A stretch of DNA of 64,000 nt, from NCBI GenBank assembly GCA_963677785.2, contig CAXXDH010000003.1, forward strand, positions 2,480,001 to 2,544,000, read 5' to 3'. This document shows positions 1 to 8,849 of the stretch, piece by piece; position 1 is the first letter of the stretch; every line of letters starts with the position of its first letter. Origin of the DNA: G963665495 sp963677785. GTDB taxonomy: Bacteria; Desulfobacterota; Desulfovibrionia; Desulfovibrionales; Desulfovibrionaceae. The translations under genes and the position numbers were made by a program. The notes beneath the pieces are model-generated. The model searched no databases. It had not been told where the DNA came from and was given only the letters and a program-made list of their open reading frames with translations.

Positions 1-659
1 ACAATGTCGTCATCTCCTTTCAGGACAGTCCCAAAGCCCCGTGGGACATCTGGCTCGACAAGCTCAGGCGTGGGCGCCATCTCAAAAGAAACGACCCGTA
101 TTATACGTTTTTTGCTCTGATTTCGCTTGTTCTGGACAGTTATATGACCACCCTGGGCAAGATCGCCGACGAAGTGCAGGACATGGAAGAAAAATTGCTG
201 GACGTGCAGACGGAAAAGACCCTGTTCAACATGTATTCGCTCAAGAGGGTCACGGCCGTGCTCAGAAAACACATCTGGCCGCTGCGCGAAGTCAATCATG
301 TTTTGCTGCACAAACGCAATTCCAAGGAAGTCTCTCCGTACGCCAAGGTCTATCTGCGGGAAATCCGCGACGATACGCAGCAGGTCATCGATATGCTGGA
401 CATGCTGAGCAGCGTTGTCTCCAGTCTTATCGACCTGAACTCGGGCATTGCGGATATGCGTATGAACCGGGTCATGAAAGTGCTCACCGTACTCGGTACG
501 ATATTTTTGCCTCTGACCTTTATCACAAGCCTTTACGGCATGAATTTCAAAAACATGCCGGAGCTGGACTGGCACTGGGGCTATTATATCTGCCTGGGCA
601 TCATGCTGTGCATCGCATTCGCCATGCTGGGCTGGTTCAAGGCTAAGAAGTGGCTGTAG
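1..659 (+). CDS. corA: CorA-family divalent cation transporter, C-terminal part
   Basis: The reading frame is open from base 3 and runs off the left edge, so only about 218 C-terminal residues are present. CorA proteins are pentameric inner-membrane channels for Mg2+ and Co2+. The visible part begins in the cytoplasmic domain, continues through a long charged helical stretch (the stalk helix), and ends with two hydrophobic helices. Between them is the family signature YGMNF, which forms the selectivity loop. The protein ends a few residues after helix two with a basic tail (KAKKWL), as is usual. An ATG at 144 opens the same frame but sits inside the domain and is not the real start. The family call is strong; ion specificity cannot be read from this fragment. 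Confidence 0.9.
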   Translation, partial: NVVISFQDSPKAPWDIWLDKLRRGRHLKRNDPYYTFFALISLVLDSYMTTLGKIADEVQDMEEKLLDVQTEKTLFNMYSLKRVTAVLRKHIWPLREVNHVLLHKRNSKEVSPYAKVYLREIRDDTQQVIDMLDMLSSVVSSLIDLNSGIADMRMNRVMKVLTVLGTIFLPLTFITSLYGMNFKNMPELDWHWGYYICLGIMLCIAFAMLGWFKAKKWL

Positions 660-730
660 TTATTGGAAGAATATCTCCCGCAATAAAGACTATCTGTAGT
701 TATGTTTAGCACCTAAATATTTGGTCGTTG

Positions 731-765
731 GAGGAAAAAAGAGGCCATCTATAAATCATAGATGG
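731..765 (-). terminator. Intrinsic terminator of the fmdB-like gene
   Basis: A perfect 8-bp inverted repeat, CCATCTAT / ATAGATGG (745-752 and 758-765) with a 5-base loop, overlaps the stop codon of the minus-strand gene. On the minus strand it is followed by CCTCTTTTTTCC, a T-run suited to factor-independent termination. Confidence 0.65.
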
Positions 766-1243
766 TTTGGTCCTTTTTTGGGGGGCGCAACCGTGCGGCG
801 AGTCTGGCGCGGCCTGCCGGCAGAAAAGGCATATCCTGGTCCAGGGAGTCTCCCAGTTCGGCCTCCAGGGCTTCCGGGTCCTCTCCGGCCTCCATGCGGC
901 TCATGGCCTCTTCCATGGCCGGACTCAATTCCAACCCCGCGACGCTGGACAATTCCCGCATCACCCGGGCCGCGGCCTGCGGGTCGTCTTCATTCATGTT
1001 GCCAGCTTCGCGTTCGAGCAACTGCATGGCTCGTTCCATCTGGCTTGGATCCAGGTCGGGAAAATCCTCGGCAGTGTCTTCGCTGTCCGGCCTGTTTTTG
1101 GATACCGCGAATACCGAAGCCCGGCGTTCCAGGTGCGGCCGTTTGCATTTCGGGCAGTCGGGCTGCGTTTGCGTATCTACCCGTGGGGAGAAAAACGTGA
1201 ATATGGTGTGGCAATCCTGGCAATAAAATTCATATAACGGCAT
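749..1243 (-). CDS. FmdB-type zinc ribbon protein
   Basis: A 164-residue protein whose first 40 residues carry two CxxC pairs (Cys8/Cys11 and Cys30/Cys33) in the layout of the FmdB/CxxC_CXXC_SSSS regulatory-protein family, including the typical opening MPLYEFYCQDC. The rest is acidic, helical and rich in Met, Glu and Asp, with no recognisable domain. FmdB was named from formamidase operons, but the family is widespread and its function is mostly unknown; zinc binding is the only safe inference. It is the last gene of the long minus-strand series, directly after the sensor kinase, and a terminator overlaps its stop codon. The Shine-Dalgarno match before the ATG is weak. Confidence 0.8.
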   Translation of the reverse strand: MPLYEFYCQDCHTIFTFFSPRVDTQTQPDCPKCKRPHLERRASVFAVSKNRPDSEDTAEDFPDLDPSQMERAMQLLEREAGNMNEDDPQAAARVMRELSSVAGLELSPAMEEAMSRMEAGEDPEALEAELGDSLDQDMPFLPAGRARLAARLRPPKKDQTIYDL

Positions 1244-1263
1244 GTGTATCCCGTCCGTGTGTT

Positions 1264-2619
1264 TTAGTGGGGCGTTTGCGAAGGAAACGCTAAATACACC
1301 GTGGTGGTGTCCGCGTCGTCATTACATTCGAGCCGTATGCTTCCGCCTTGAATTTCCGTCATCACTTTGGCCGAATACGTCCCGAGGCCTGTTCCTCCAG
1401 GTTTGTCGGAGGTGGCGAATTTTTCAAAAAAAATGTCCCGAATGGATTGCGGGACAGATCCGTCATTGGTGATGGCGATATTCCGGCTGTGAATATGGGA
1501 GAAGAGGGTAATGCTGATTTCCTTGTTTTGGGCTGAGGCTTCCATGGCATTTTTGAGCAGGTTGGCGAGAATGGAGTAGAGCAGGGCGTGGTCTCCGGAG
1601 ACCAGAAAGCTTTCCTCAGGGGTTTTGTGCCGGATGACGACGCTGAGCCCTTTTTTTTGCATGAGCTGCGAGAGGTCCTCCTGGATATTGTTGAGGAGCA
1701 CAGTGATATCGACCGGCTCCCGGCTGCTTGCATACCCGCCTTTTTCAATTTTTTGCAGAGTCAGAGAGGATATGATCGTATGCATCATCCGGTAGGCCAC
1801 TTTTTTCAATTCCAAGAGCAGCTCGTAATGCTCGTTGCTCGGAGTTTTTTCCTGAACAAGAAAATCAAACCCGTGGATCAGCGTGGATAGCGGTCCCTTC
1901 AGATCGTGGCGCATGATCTGGTCCATGTCCGCCGCAAGCTCCCGGTGTGTCCTTGTGTCCAGTTCCTGCCTGGCACGGGCCAGCAGAAGCAGGGTCATGC
2001 CGCAAAAAAGCACGCATGCCAGGAAGATGATTACGGTTTTCAGATAGTCGGCCAGGCGACCGATGGAAAGATACGTGGCGGTGACGTCGGTGTACAGCTC
2101 GATGGCCCCGATGAATTTGCTATCTTGCATGATGGGAACGTAGGTTTCCACCACATCCCGCAACAGCCTACGTTCTTCCAGGGACAGTTCGTTTTTGCGT
2201 GTCAGCTTAGAGTAAGTGTGGCCCTTGGCAATGATATCCTTAAAGTAAGGGGAGACATTCTGTTCTCCTGTTTCCGCCGCCACTGTGGAAAAGAGGATGA
2301 CTCCCTGGGCATTGTAAAAACGGATTTTATATAAATCGAGATCTTCAGCCAGGGTGGTAATGCGTTTGCGTATTTCGGGACCGAAGTCAGATGCGGCAAG
2401 TGCTGCCCGGTTGAGCTGATAATCGTGCATGATATGCCGGCTCAGTTGTACGGCATCCTGCTCTTTGTGCAGAATCAATTCATGGGTAAAGGCGGGAAAA
2501 ACCACATGGATCAACAATGCGGCCGCACCCGCGATGCAGATCGTGCCGCAAAGCCAGAAAAGGCGTGCAGAGGAATTGCGCAGTAACTCCAGGAAAAGTT
2601 CACGTTTGATCAGCCACAT
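1264..2619 (-). CDS. Membrane-bound sensor histidine kinase
   Basis: A 451-residue kinase starting at the ATG of MWLIKRELF; a GTG ten codons upstream also lies in frame. Two membrane helices (about residues 17-43 and 191-214) flank a periplasmic sensor domain of about 145 residues. The H-box follows with RHDLKGP (phospho-acceptor His near 238). The N-box is LANLLKNAMEA (Asn near 356) and the G-box is GGTGLGTYSAKVM (about 408-420). The H-box residue order RHDLKGPL resembles kinases with a short dimerisation helix. No response regulator adjoins it, so the partner is unknown. A good sigma-70-like promoter lies just upstream. It probably autophosphorylates in response to an envelope signal; the signal cannot be deduced. 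Confidence 0.88.
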   Translation of the reverse strand: MWLIKRELFLELLRNSSARLFWLCGTICIAGAAALLIHVVFPAFTHELILHKEQDAVQLSRHIMHDYQLNRAALAASDFGPEIRKRITTLAEDLDLYKIRFYNAQGVILFSTVAAETGEQNVSPYFKDIIAKGHTYSKLTRKNELSLEERRLLRDVVETYVPIMQDSKFIGAIELYTDVTATYLSIGRLADYLKTVIIFLACVLFCGMTLLLLARARQELDTRTHRELAADMDQIMRHDLKGPLSTLIHGFDFLVQEKTPSNEHYELLLELKKVAYRMMHTIISSLTLQKIEKGGYASSREPVDITVLLNNIQEDLSQLMQKKGLSVVIRHKTPEESFLVSGDHALLYSILANLLKNAMEASAQNKEISITLFSHIHSRNIAITNDGSVPQSIRDIFFEKFATSDKPGGTGLGTYSAKVMTEIQGGSIRLECNDDADTTTVYLAFPSQTPH

Positions 2620-2686
2620 ACATTGCCCGTCCAATCGGTAAGAAAGCACAGTAGTCGAAAGAACCCATTATCGCCTGTGTTATTCT

Positions 2687-2714
2687 ACTATAAGTTCTTC
2701 AGGCAAGGTTTCAA
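2687..2714 (-). promoter_or_regulatory. Sigma-70-like promoter of the sensor kinase, with a tandem repeat
   Basis: Read on the minus strand, TTGAAA is followed after 16 bases by TATAGT, about 70 bases before the kinase start. The -35 box overlaps two direct copies of a 13-base word (GGCAAGGTTTCAA type, about 2702-2728), which could be a binding site or chance. This suggests the kinase has its own promoter apart from recJ. Confidence 0.45.
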
Positions 2715-2723
2715 GGCAAGGTT

Positions 2724-4463
2724 TCAGGCCGAAGGTTCGATGCCGTTCGCGGCCTCTTTGCCGATTCTCCAGTCTTTGAGCCGCAGGTCAATACTGGCAA
2801 CGCCGTTGTAGGTGTCGATTTTCGGAGAAAAAGCCACGCGCATGGGGCTGCCCACCACTTCGGGGCTGATTTTGTCCGCCATACGCCAGGCTTTGGCGCG
2901 CAAGGTTTTGCCGGATTCCGGATCGGTCAGGTCCAGAGCGACGTGTTTTTTGCCAAAGATGCTGCAGTGGCGGACCTTGAGCAGGGGTGAGGCGAACACA
3001 GGTTCGGGATTGCCGATGCCGAAGGGCTGGAGCATTTCCAGTTCTTTGAGGAGCGTATAGTCCAGAGGGCCGAAGCCGATTTCGGCGTCCACTTTCAGGC
3101 GCGGTTCCAGGGGCGTCTCACCTATCTGGGCGATTACGGCCTCGTGAAAGCGTTGGCGCAACGGCTCCAGAGCCTCATGTTCCAGACTCAGCCCCGCTGC
3201 CTGGCGGTGGCCGCCGAAGCTGTTCAAGATTTCGGAGCATTCCTGCAACCCCGCATGCAGGTTGAATTCGGAGATGCTTCTGCCGGAACCTTTCATCCCG
3301 CCGTTTTCATCGCAGAGGATCAGGGTCGGCCGGTACCAGGCCTCCACCACGCGCGAGGCCACAATGCCGATGACGCCCTGGTGCCAGTCCGGACCGTAAA
3401 GCACCAGCCCCAGGTTGCGGCTTTGTTCCTCAGCCTGCTCCAGGGCCTGTTCGAGTATCCGTTCCTCTTCCTTGCGGCGGTCGATGTTCAGGGCGTCCAG
3501 TTTTCTGGCCAACGGCCTGGCGCCGTCCACGTCCGGGGCCAGCAGCAGGTCCAGGGCCTGGTAGGCGTCGCCCACGCGTCCGGCGGCGTTGATTCGCGGA
3601 GCCAGGCCAAAGGTAACCTGTCCGGTGCCCAGGGCGGCATTGCTTGCAAAGCCGCAGGCCTCCTTCAGGGCCGCGATGCCGGGCCTGGGGGCTTCGGCGA
3701 TGAGCAGCAGGCCGTTTTTGGCCAGGATGCGGTTCTGGCCGGATAGAGGCACCACGTCGGCCAGGGTCCCCAGAGCCACCAGGTCCAGAAAACGGCGCAT
3801 GTCCAATGGAGGGCCGGAAAGCAGGCGGTTGACGCGCCCCAACAGAAAAAAGGCCACGCCCACGCCGGCCAGGTCCGCTAGCTCCGGATCGCCGCAGGTG
3901 GAAAGGCGCGGATTGCAGATGGCCTCGGCACTGGGCAGGCTCTCTCCTGGCAGGTGGTGGTCCGTGACAATGACCTGGATTCCGTAGGACCGGGCCAGAT
4001 CGATGTTTTCCGTATCGGTGATGCCGCAATCCACCGTGAGCAGGACCTCGACGCCCTTGTCGCGCAGCTCCTTGAGGCCCTGCGGACTCAGGCCGTAGCC
4101 TTCATCCTGGCGCTGCGGGATGTGGTGCAGGGCCCTATGTCCGCGCAGCTGCAAAAATTCTTTGACCATGGCTGTTGAAGTGACGCCGTCCACGTCGTAA
4201 TCGCCCCAGACCGCGACCTGTTTGCCCGCTTCAAGAGCGGCGGCCAGGGCTTCGGCCGCCTGCTCGAGCCCCGGAATGCAGGACGGGTCGGCCAGGTGGC
4301 GCAGGCCCGGACTCAGGTAACGGTCCATTTCCTCGGCTTCGCGCAGGCCTCGTTTGCACAGCAGGGATACCAGCAGCGGCGATACGGTCAGGATCCGCCC
4401 CAGACGGTTGATTTCGGTTTCAGAGGGCAGGGCCTGGTCGTTGTTTCGCATACACCAACGCAT
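2724..4463 (-). CDS. recJ: Single-stranded-DNA-specific exonuclease RecJ
   Basis: A 579-residue protein of normal RecJ length. RecJ degrades single-stranded DNA 5' to 3' and acts in recombinational and mismatch repair. The DHH phosphoesterase core is plain: GDYDVDG (87-93), VDCGI (144-148) and TDHH (167-170), followed by the DHHA1 region with GSGRS and SFGGHRQAAG, which bind the substrate. The C-terminal OB-fold domain that grips single-stranded DNA is present (about 460-570). The ATG at 4463 has a GGAG Shine-Dalgarno six bases upstream. It sits 47 bases after the HDOD gene in the same direction, so co-transcription is likely. Confidence 0.95.
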   Translation of the reverse strand: MRWCMRNNDQALPSETEINRLGRILTVSPLLVSLLCKRGLREAEEMDRYLSPGLRHLADPSCIPGLEQAAEALAAALEAGKQVAVWGDYDVDGVTSTAMVKEFLQLRGHRALHHIPQRQDEGYGLSPQGLKELRDKGVEVLLTVDCGITDTENIDLARSYGIQVIVTDHHLPGESLPSAEAICNPRLSTCGDPELADLAGVGVAFFLLGRVNRLLSGPPLDMRRFLDLVALGTLADVVPLSGQNRILAKNGLLLIAEAPRPGIAALKEACGFASNAALGTGQVTFGLAPRINAAGRVGDAYQALDLLLAPDVDGARPLARKLDALNIDRRKEEERILEQALEQAEEQSRNLGLVLYGPDWHQGVIGIVASRVVEAWYRPTLILCDENGGMKGSGRSISEFNLHAGLQECSEILNSFGGHRQAAGLSLEHEALEPLRQRFHEAVIAQIGETPLEPRLKVDAEIGFGPLDYTLLKELEMLQPFGIGNPEPVFASPLLKVRHCSIFGKKHVALDLTDPESGKTLRAKAWRMADKISPEVVGSPMRVAFSPKIDTYNGVASIDLRLKDWRIGKEAANGIEPSA

Positions 4464-4510
4464 GATGATCTCCGGTAAAAGGGCAATACAAATGAGCGGC
4501 GAGGAAAGGG

Positions 4511-5368
4511 TCAGGCAAGTGCGCCGACGAACTGGGAGAGTTCCTCGCCTTCGAGCAAGGGCATGATTTCATCAAGCAGTGCTTCAGGAGTCAAGTCGTG
4601 TTTTGAAAAAAGCTGTCCGGCCTCTTCGGAGTAGCTGTAATCCGGGTCCAGGTACAGATGGTGCAAGGCGTTGGCCATGCAAATGATACCCGCTTCCGTG
4701 CTGAAGCCGGGCGACAGGGCCGGAGAGTGGTGCCAGTTGACAGGTTCGTGAAGTTCGGGTGGCAGATTCCAGGAATCCAGGGTCAGGGCGCCGATAAGAC
4801 CGTGTTCCAGGCCCCAATGGGTCTCTTCGGCCAGATTGTACGGCATACGCCGGGCCAGTTTGCTTATGACGAACCAGTCCTGCGGACGGTATAGCGCGGT
4901 GAGCAGTTTGCCGAAGTCATGCAGCAGACCGGAGGTGAAGGCCAGGTCCGGAGAGGCCGGGCCGGTTTTTTCAGCCAGCAGCCTGGATATCAGGCCCACG
5001 GCCAGTTGATGCGTCCAGTGCGCCTCGATGTCGAATTTCTGGGGAAGGTCGTGACGGCTGCAGAGCCCCTGAGTACCGATGACCAGTACCAGGTTACGCA
5101 GTTCTTTGAGCCCGATCAGGGCAACGGCGCGTGCGATGGAGGAAACATTGCCCTGCAGTCCGTAAAAGGCCGAATTGGCCAGGGCCAGAATCCGGGCGCT
5201 GAGGCCCTGGTCGCGCCCGATGGTTTCGGCGATTTCATCGGCCGTAGCGAATGAATCCGCGCTGGTGGAGGAAAAAAGATCTCGCAACAGCGAAGGCGAG
5301 TAAGGAAGATCCTTGCGTATTTCCGCGAGGTCTTTCAGAAACTGCTGCCCGCGGGCCTGGTCCGTCAT
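4511..5368 (-). CDS. HDOD domain protein
   Basis: A 285-residue protein made of one HDOD domain, a degenerate HD-type fold. Motifs include GLSARILALANSAFYG and RAVALIGLKELRNLVL, which are typical of HDOD proteins, and SGLLHDFGKLL, which keeps the His-Asp pair of true HD phosphohydrolases. HDOD proteins take part in signalling, motility and biofilm control in many Proteobacteria. Catalytic activity is usually absent, but the retained HD pair leaves it possible here. It lies 10 bases after the TPR gene and 47 bases before recJ in one transcriptional direction. No output domain is attached. Confidence 0.85.
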   Translation of the reverse strand: MTDQARGQQFLKDLAEIRKDLPYSPSLLRDLFSSTSADSFATADEIAETIGRDQGLSARILALANSAFYGLQGNVSSIARAVALIGLKELRNLVLVIGTQGLCSRHDLPQKFDIEAHWTHQLAVGLISRLLAEKTGPASPDLAFTSGLLHDFGKLLTALYRPQDWFVISKLARRMPYNLAEETHWGLEHGLIGALTLDSWNLPPELHEPVNWHHSPALSPGFSTEAGIICMANALHHLYLDPDYSYSEEAGQLFSKHDLTPEALLDEIMPLLEGEELSQFVGALA

Positions 5369-5378
5369 GAAGGTTCCG

Positions 5379-6368
5379 TCAGAGATTCAGTTTGTATTTG
5401 TCCGGAGCATCGCCGTGTGGACGCGAGTCCTCATCCGTCTCGGAGATGAGAGACGCATTGGGGTTCAGTTCGCCATCTTCGTTGAGCACGCCTTTGGTTT
5501 TGAGCCATTCGCGGAACTGGATGGCGGCGTCCAGATCGGGGTTCATTTTCAGGGCGGACTGGAGATGCTGCACGGCAAGTTCCAGCTCGTTTTTGGCCAG
5601 GTAGGCCCGGGCGATGTTGTAATGCAGGTTCTCATCGCCTTTGGACAAGTCCAGAGCACGCGTATAGTAATCCACTGCCTGGTCGTACATTTTGTTTTTG
5701 CGCAGGCTGATGCCGAAATCGTTGAACAGATGTTTGTGTTCGGGTTCAAAGGCCGCGTCCAGATTCACCAGCCGTTCGAAGATATTGTCGGCCTTTTTGG
5801 TTTCACCCCTGGAGAGGTAGGTCAGTCCGAGTCCGAAATTGGCCCGGACATTGTCCAGGTCGATGTTCAAGGCGTTCTGGTATTCGAATTCGGCGCTGAA
5901 GCTTTTTCCCTTGTTGCGGTGCGATTCGCCGAGCTCGATGGCCTGGTTGAGTTTTTTGATGGCCGGATAGACCGAGTGCAGGTAGAACTCGGGTTCCGGT
6001 GAAAATTTGCTGAGGAATTCTTCCTTTTGAATGGATTTTTTCGGCCCCGACGGAACGCAGTTCACATTGAGCGGCTGCAGCTGCACCGTGTCGCCTTGCA
6101 GCTCCTCGCACATCCAGAACGTCTTCTGGATGGTTTTGCGTACGGTGGTGCCCGTTCCCACTTTTTCTACGGTCTGGGTGGAAAAAACGCCCTTGATGCG
6201 TTGCTTTTTCGGGTCGGAAGTATTCGGTCTGGCCAGGTCGGGAACATCCGTGTCGGAAGCTGTGCCTGGTCCGGAGGCAGTCTGGGGGTGCTCATCAATA
6301 CCGGAGCCTCCCTCTACATCCAAGGTCTCGTTGTCTATTTGAAGAGCCTGTTTTTCCGCTTCCGCCAT
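5379..6368 (-). CDS. Tetratricopeptide repeat protein
   Basis: About 329 residues from the ATG of MAEAEKQ, chosen because GGGGA stands six bases upstream; in-frame starts exist up to 6425. The first 100 residues are polar and low in complexity. A short Cys-containing segment (MCEELQG, VNCVPSGPKKS) follows, and then at least four TPR units (about residues 165-305) with signatures such as NARANFGLGLTYLSRGE-like and NLHYNIARAYLAKNE. TPR arrays bind partner proteins; no enzyme domain is visible and there is no signal peptide, so it is probably cytoplasmic. It lies between gmk and the HDOD gene. Its role is unknown. Confidence 0.8.
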   Translation of the reverse strand: MAEAEKQALQIDNETLDVEGGSGIDEHPQTASGPGTASDTDVPDLARPNTSDPKKQRIKGVFSTQTVEKVGTGTTVRKTIQKTFWMCEELQGDTVQLQPLNVNCVPSGPKKSIQKEEFLSKFSPEPEFYLHSVYPAIKKLNQAIELGESHRNKGKSFSAEFEYQNALNIDLDNVRANFGLGLTYLSRGETKKADNIFERLVNLDAAFEPEHKHLFNDFGISLRKNKMYDQAVDYYTRALDLSKGDENLHYNIARAYLAKNELELAVQHLQSALKMNPDLDAAIQFREWLKTKGVLNEDGELNPNASLISETDEDSRPHGDAPDKYKLNL

Positions 6369-6491
6369 TGTTTTCCCCATAAAACCAACTGCGCACAAGA
6401 AACGGTACGCGGCCCCGTTGGGCACGATTATCTGAGATGACGAAAGTAATTATACACTAAACTATCAAAAAAAACAATGCCTTTAAGAGAG

Positions 6492-7112
6492 TTATGCGCG
6501 CGATTGGGCTAGCAGGTTCTCCAAAAAGCGCGAATGCAGTTTCGGGTTGAGGGTTTCGCGGATATACGCTGCTCTTAGTTGCTCGTAAGCCAGCTTCAGA
6601 TCGTCGTTGACCAGCACAGCGTCGAAGGTGTGCGCCTGGGCGATTTCTCCGGCCGCATTGGCCAGACGCGTGGCAATGGCTTCTTCAGAATCCGTGCCCC
6701 GGCTGCGCAAGCGTTCTTCCAGAACGGCGAAGGAGGGCGGCAGGATGAAAAGGTACAGGCCGGGCAGCAGAGTACGCAGTTTCTGCGCGCCCTGGACGTC
6801 GATGTCCAAAAGCACGTCCCTGCCCTGGTCCAGCAGCTGCCGGACGGCGGCCAGAGGCGTTCCGTAGTAGTTGCCGTGTACATACGCCCATTCGGCAAAG
6901 TAATTCTGCTCGATACGTTCCTGGAAGGTATCTTTGGAGATGAAGTGGTAGTTCACTCCGTCCTGTTCCGTGCCGCGCGGCGCGCGCGTGGTGCAGGAAA
7001 TGGAATAGCCGAAGTTGGAAAATTCCTCGCGCAGCTTGTCCAGCAGCGTGGTTTTCCCGGTGCCGGAAGGCGCGCACACAGTCAGCACCACACCGCGTTC
7101 ATGCCTGTACAT
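6492..7112 (-). CDS. gmk: Guanylate kinase
   Basis: A 206-residue enzyme that phosphorylates GMP to GDP with ATP. The P-loop is APSGTGKTTL near residue 14. The GMP-binding residues lie in SCTTRAPRGTEQDGVNYHF (about 39-57), and LLDIDVQGAQKL with the LFILPPS segment completes the core. Length and domain order are normal for the family. Its ATG overlaps the stop codon of the RemA-like gene (TGATG), so the two are translationally coupled. The remA-gmk order is common in bacteria and often continues with rpoZ, which is not seen here. Confidence 0.95.
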   Translation of the reverse strand: MYRHERGVVLTVCAPSGTGKTTLLDKLREEFSNFGYSISCTTRAPRGTEQDGVNYHFISKDTFQERIEQNYFAEWAYVHGNYYGTPLAAVRQLLDQGRDVLLDIDVQGAQKLRTLLPGLYLFILPPSFAVLEERLRSRGTDSEEAIATRLANAAGEIAQAHTFDAVLVNDDLKLAYEQLRAAYIRETLNPKLHSRFLENLLAQSRA

Positions 7113-7366
7113 CAGGATTCCTCCTCCTGGGTGAAACGCTGGCCAATGGTTTCGGCCTGTATGGCGGATAAAATGATGTGATTGGAATCAGTCACGATTA
7201 TGGAGCGGGTCTTGCGTCCCTGGGTCGCATCAATAAGGCGGCCTTCCTGGCGCGCGTCCTCACGCAACCGACGCATGGGGGCGGAGGTGGGGTTCACAAT
7301 GGCCACGACGCGCACATTGACGACATAGTTTCCGAATCCGATATTGAGAAGTTTTTGCTTTTGCAT
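7112..7366 (-). CDS. RemA/DUF370 family regulatory protein
   Basis: An 84-residue protein with near-canonical DUF370 sequence: LLNIGFGNYV, VVAIVNPTSAPMRRL, GRLIDATQGRKTRSIIVTDS and HIILSAIQAETI. In Bacillus subtilis RemA is a DNA-binding activator of extracellular matrix genes; in other phyla the family's role is not established. The gene overlaps gmk by one base in TGATG. It follows yicC by 37 bases in the same direction, the widespread yicC-remA-gmk arrangement. The family assignment is firm; regulatory function here is transferred by homology only. Confidence 0.9.
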   Translation of the reverse strand: MQKQKLLNIGFGNYVVNVRVVAIVNPTSAPMRRLREDARQEGRLIDATQGRKTRSIIVTDSNHIILSAIQAETIGQRFTQEEES

Positions 7367-7403
7367 GGAACATCCGTTGGTGGTTCAGGATTGTATGGCA
7401 GGA

Positions 7404-8285
7404 TTATTCCAGATTCTGCACTTGTTCCCGGCATTTTTCAAGTTCGACCTTGAAGTCAACCACCAGTTCGGAAATTTGCGAATCCTGGGCCTTGTTGCCG
7501 CAGGTGTTGATCTCGCGGAAGCACTCCTGAAGGGTGAAGTCGAGCCGTTTGCCCAACTCGCCGCCGTTCTTGGCTATCTGGCGCAGGCGGCCCAGGTGCG
7601 CTCCGAGCCGCGATAGCTCTTCGCTCACGTCGAGCTTGTCCGTAAGCACGGCCACTTCCTGCAGCAGGCGGTTGGGGTCCAGATCAATGGCATAGGTCTC
7701 AAGCGTGTTCTGGATGCGGGAGCGCAGCTGTTCGATTTTGTCGTCCTTGACTTGCGGGATCCGTTCCTTGATGCGGGCGAGCAGTGATTCCAGGTTTTCG
7801 AAGCGGGACGAAAGGTCGGCAATAGTGGCGGCGCCTTCTTTGGCGCGGGAGCTGTTCCAGTCGTCCAGTGCGGCGCGCAGCCCCTGCTCAAGGCTCTGGG
7901 CCAGTTCCTTGTCCGGTTCGCCCGAATCATCCTCCCATAAGGACGAAATGTTCAGCAGACGGTTTATATCTGGGGCGAGCACTGTCTGGCGCTCCTGGGC
8001 AAAGGCTTCGAGCTGGTCGAGCATGGCTCCGGCCTGCACCGTGTTCAACGTTGCGCCCAAAAGGTCCGGACGGCTGACATGCAGTTGGAGCGAAACTTCC
8101 AGTCGTCCGCGTCCCGCTTGTTCCCGAACAATGCGTTCCCAGTCCGCTTCCAGGCAACGCAAAGACCAGGGCATCCGCCAGCGCAGGTCCAGATGGCGTC
8201 CGTTGACGCTGCGAATTTCCCATGTCTGAGTCCAGCCGCTATCTTGTACGGCGATTCTTCCGAATCCCGTCATGCTTTTAGCCAT
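7404..8285 (-). CDS. yicC: YicC/YloC family endoribonuclease
   Basis: A 293-residue protein starting at MAKSMTGFGR; GAGG lies nine bases upstream of this ATG, and another ATG three codons earlier overlaps that Shine-Dalgarno. The N-terminus SMTGFGR, the segment EIRSVNGRHLDLRWRMP, and the C-terminal GKRLDFTLQECFREINTCGNKAQD are hallmarks of the YicC family (YicC_N plus DUF1732). Escherichia coli YicC and Bacillus YloC are reported to have endoribonuclease activity and to influence small-RNA decay. It is part of the yicC-remA-gmk series. Length and motifs are normal. Confidence 0.93.
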   Translation of the reverse strand: MAKSMTGFGRIAVQDSGWTQTWEIRSVNGRHLDLRWRMPWSLRCLEADWERIVREQAGRGRLEVSLQLHVSRPDLLGATLNTVQAGAMLDQLEAFAQERQTVLAPDINRLLNISSLWEDDSGEPDKELAQSLEQGLRAALDDWNSSRAKEGAATIADLSSRFENLESLLARIKERIPQVKDDKIEQLRSRIQNTLETYAIDLDPNRLLQEVAVLTDKLDVSEELSRLGAHLGRLRQIAKNGGELGKRLDFTLQECFREINTCGNKAQDSQISELVVDFKVELEKCREQVQNLE

Positions 8286-8297
8286 GTTTTCCATCCT

Positions 8298-8849
8298 CTA
8301 AAAATGGTTACCATTATGCAAGTCCGTCCGCGCCTGTTTATAGATTTTGCGCAATTCATGCAAATGCTCGCGCAAAGGAGAACCGGCGTAATCCGGAAAG
8401 GTCCAGGGATGGACCTGCCAGTCTCCGGCCTGAAAGGTCAGGGTCAGATCCGCCCAGATCCCCTGACCCAGATAAATCCTATGGCTGAAGTTCTTTCCCG
8501 TGGCAAGCACCAGCCGTTCCAGAGTCAGGAGTCCGGGGTCGAGGTTGCAGCGGCGCGTTCCGTCGGGCCGGGACAGTTGCGATTCCCAGGTGTTGGTCAG
8601 CAGCTTGACCGCCGCGAGTTCGTCCTGGGGCAGCAGCCGTTCGAAACCCATGACCCGCCGCATGATGGGCGTGCCCAGTTCGGCGTCGTAATAGGCCGTA
8701 CGGTCGAAAGGAAACGGTTCCGTCAGGTAGCGTATCTGGCCGAATTGTTGCCGCAGCATGGCTTCGAGTTCGGGCCAGATTTCCTCCATCCTGGCGCTGA
8801 GTACGGAAAGAAACAACAGGGCCGGGGCCGGGATTTTGGGCGTACTCAT
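8298..8849 (-). CDS. DUF4416 family protein
   Basis: The start is the ATG of MSTPKIPAPALLF, whose first bases overlap the mtaB stop codon (ATGA, 8846-8849). The longer in-frame extension upstream is only the reverse reading of mtaB. The 183-residue product resembles DUF4416 proteins of deltaproteobacteria and related groups, with YYDAELG, TNTWESQLS, RCNLDPGLLTLERLVLATGKNFSHRIYLGQGIWADLT and a C-terminal TFPDYAGSP segment. Function is unknown. Tight coupling with mtaB and yicC suggests a link to RNA metabolism, but that is inference from position only. Confidence 0.8.
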   Translation of the reverse strand: MSTPKIPAPALLFLSVLSARMEEIWPELEAMLRQQFGQIRYLTEPFPFDRTAYYDAELGTPIMRRVMGFERLLPQDELAAVKLLTNTWESQLSRPDGTRRCNLDPGLLTLERLVLATGKNFSHRIYLGQGIWADLTLTFQAGDWQVHPWTFPDYAGSPLREHLHELRKIYKQARTDLHNGNHF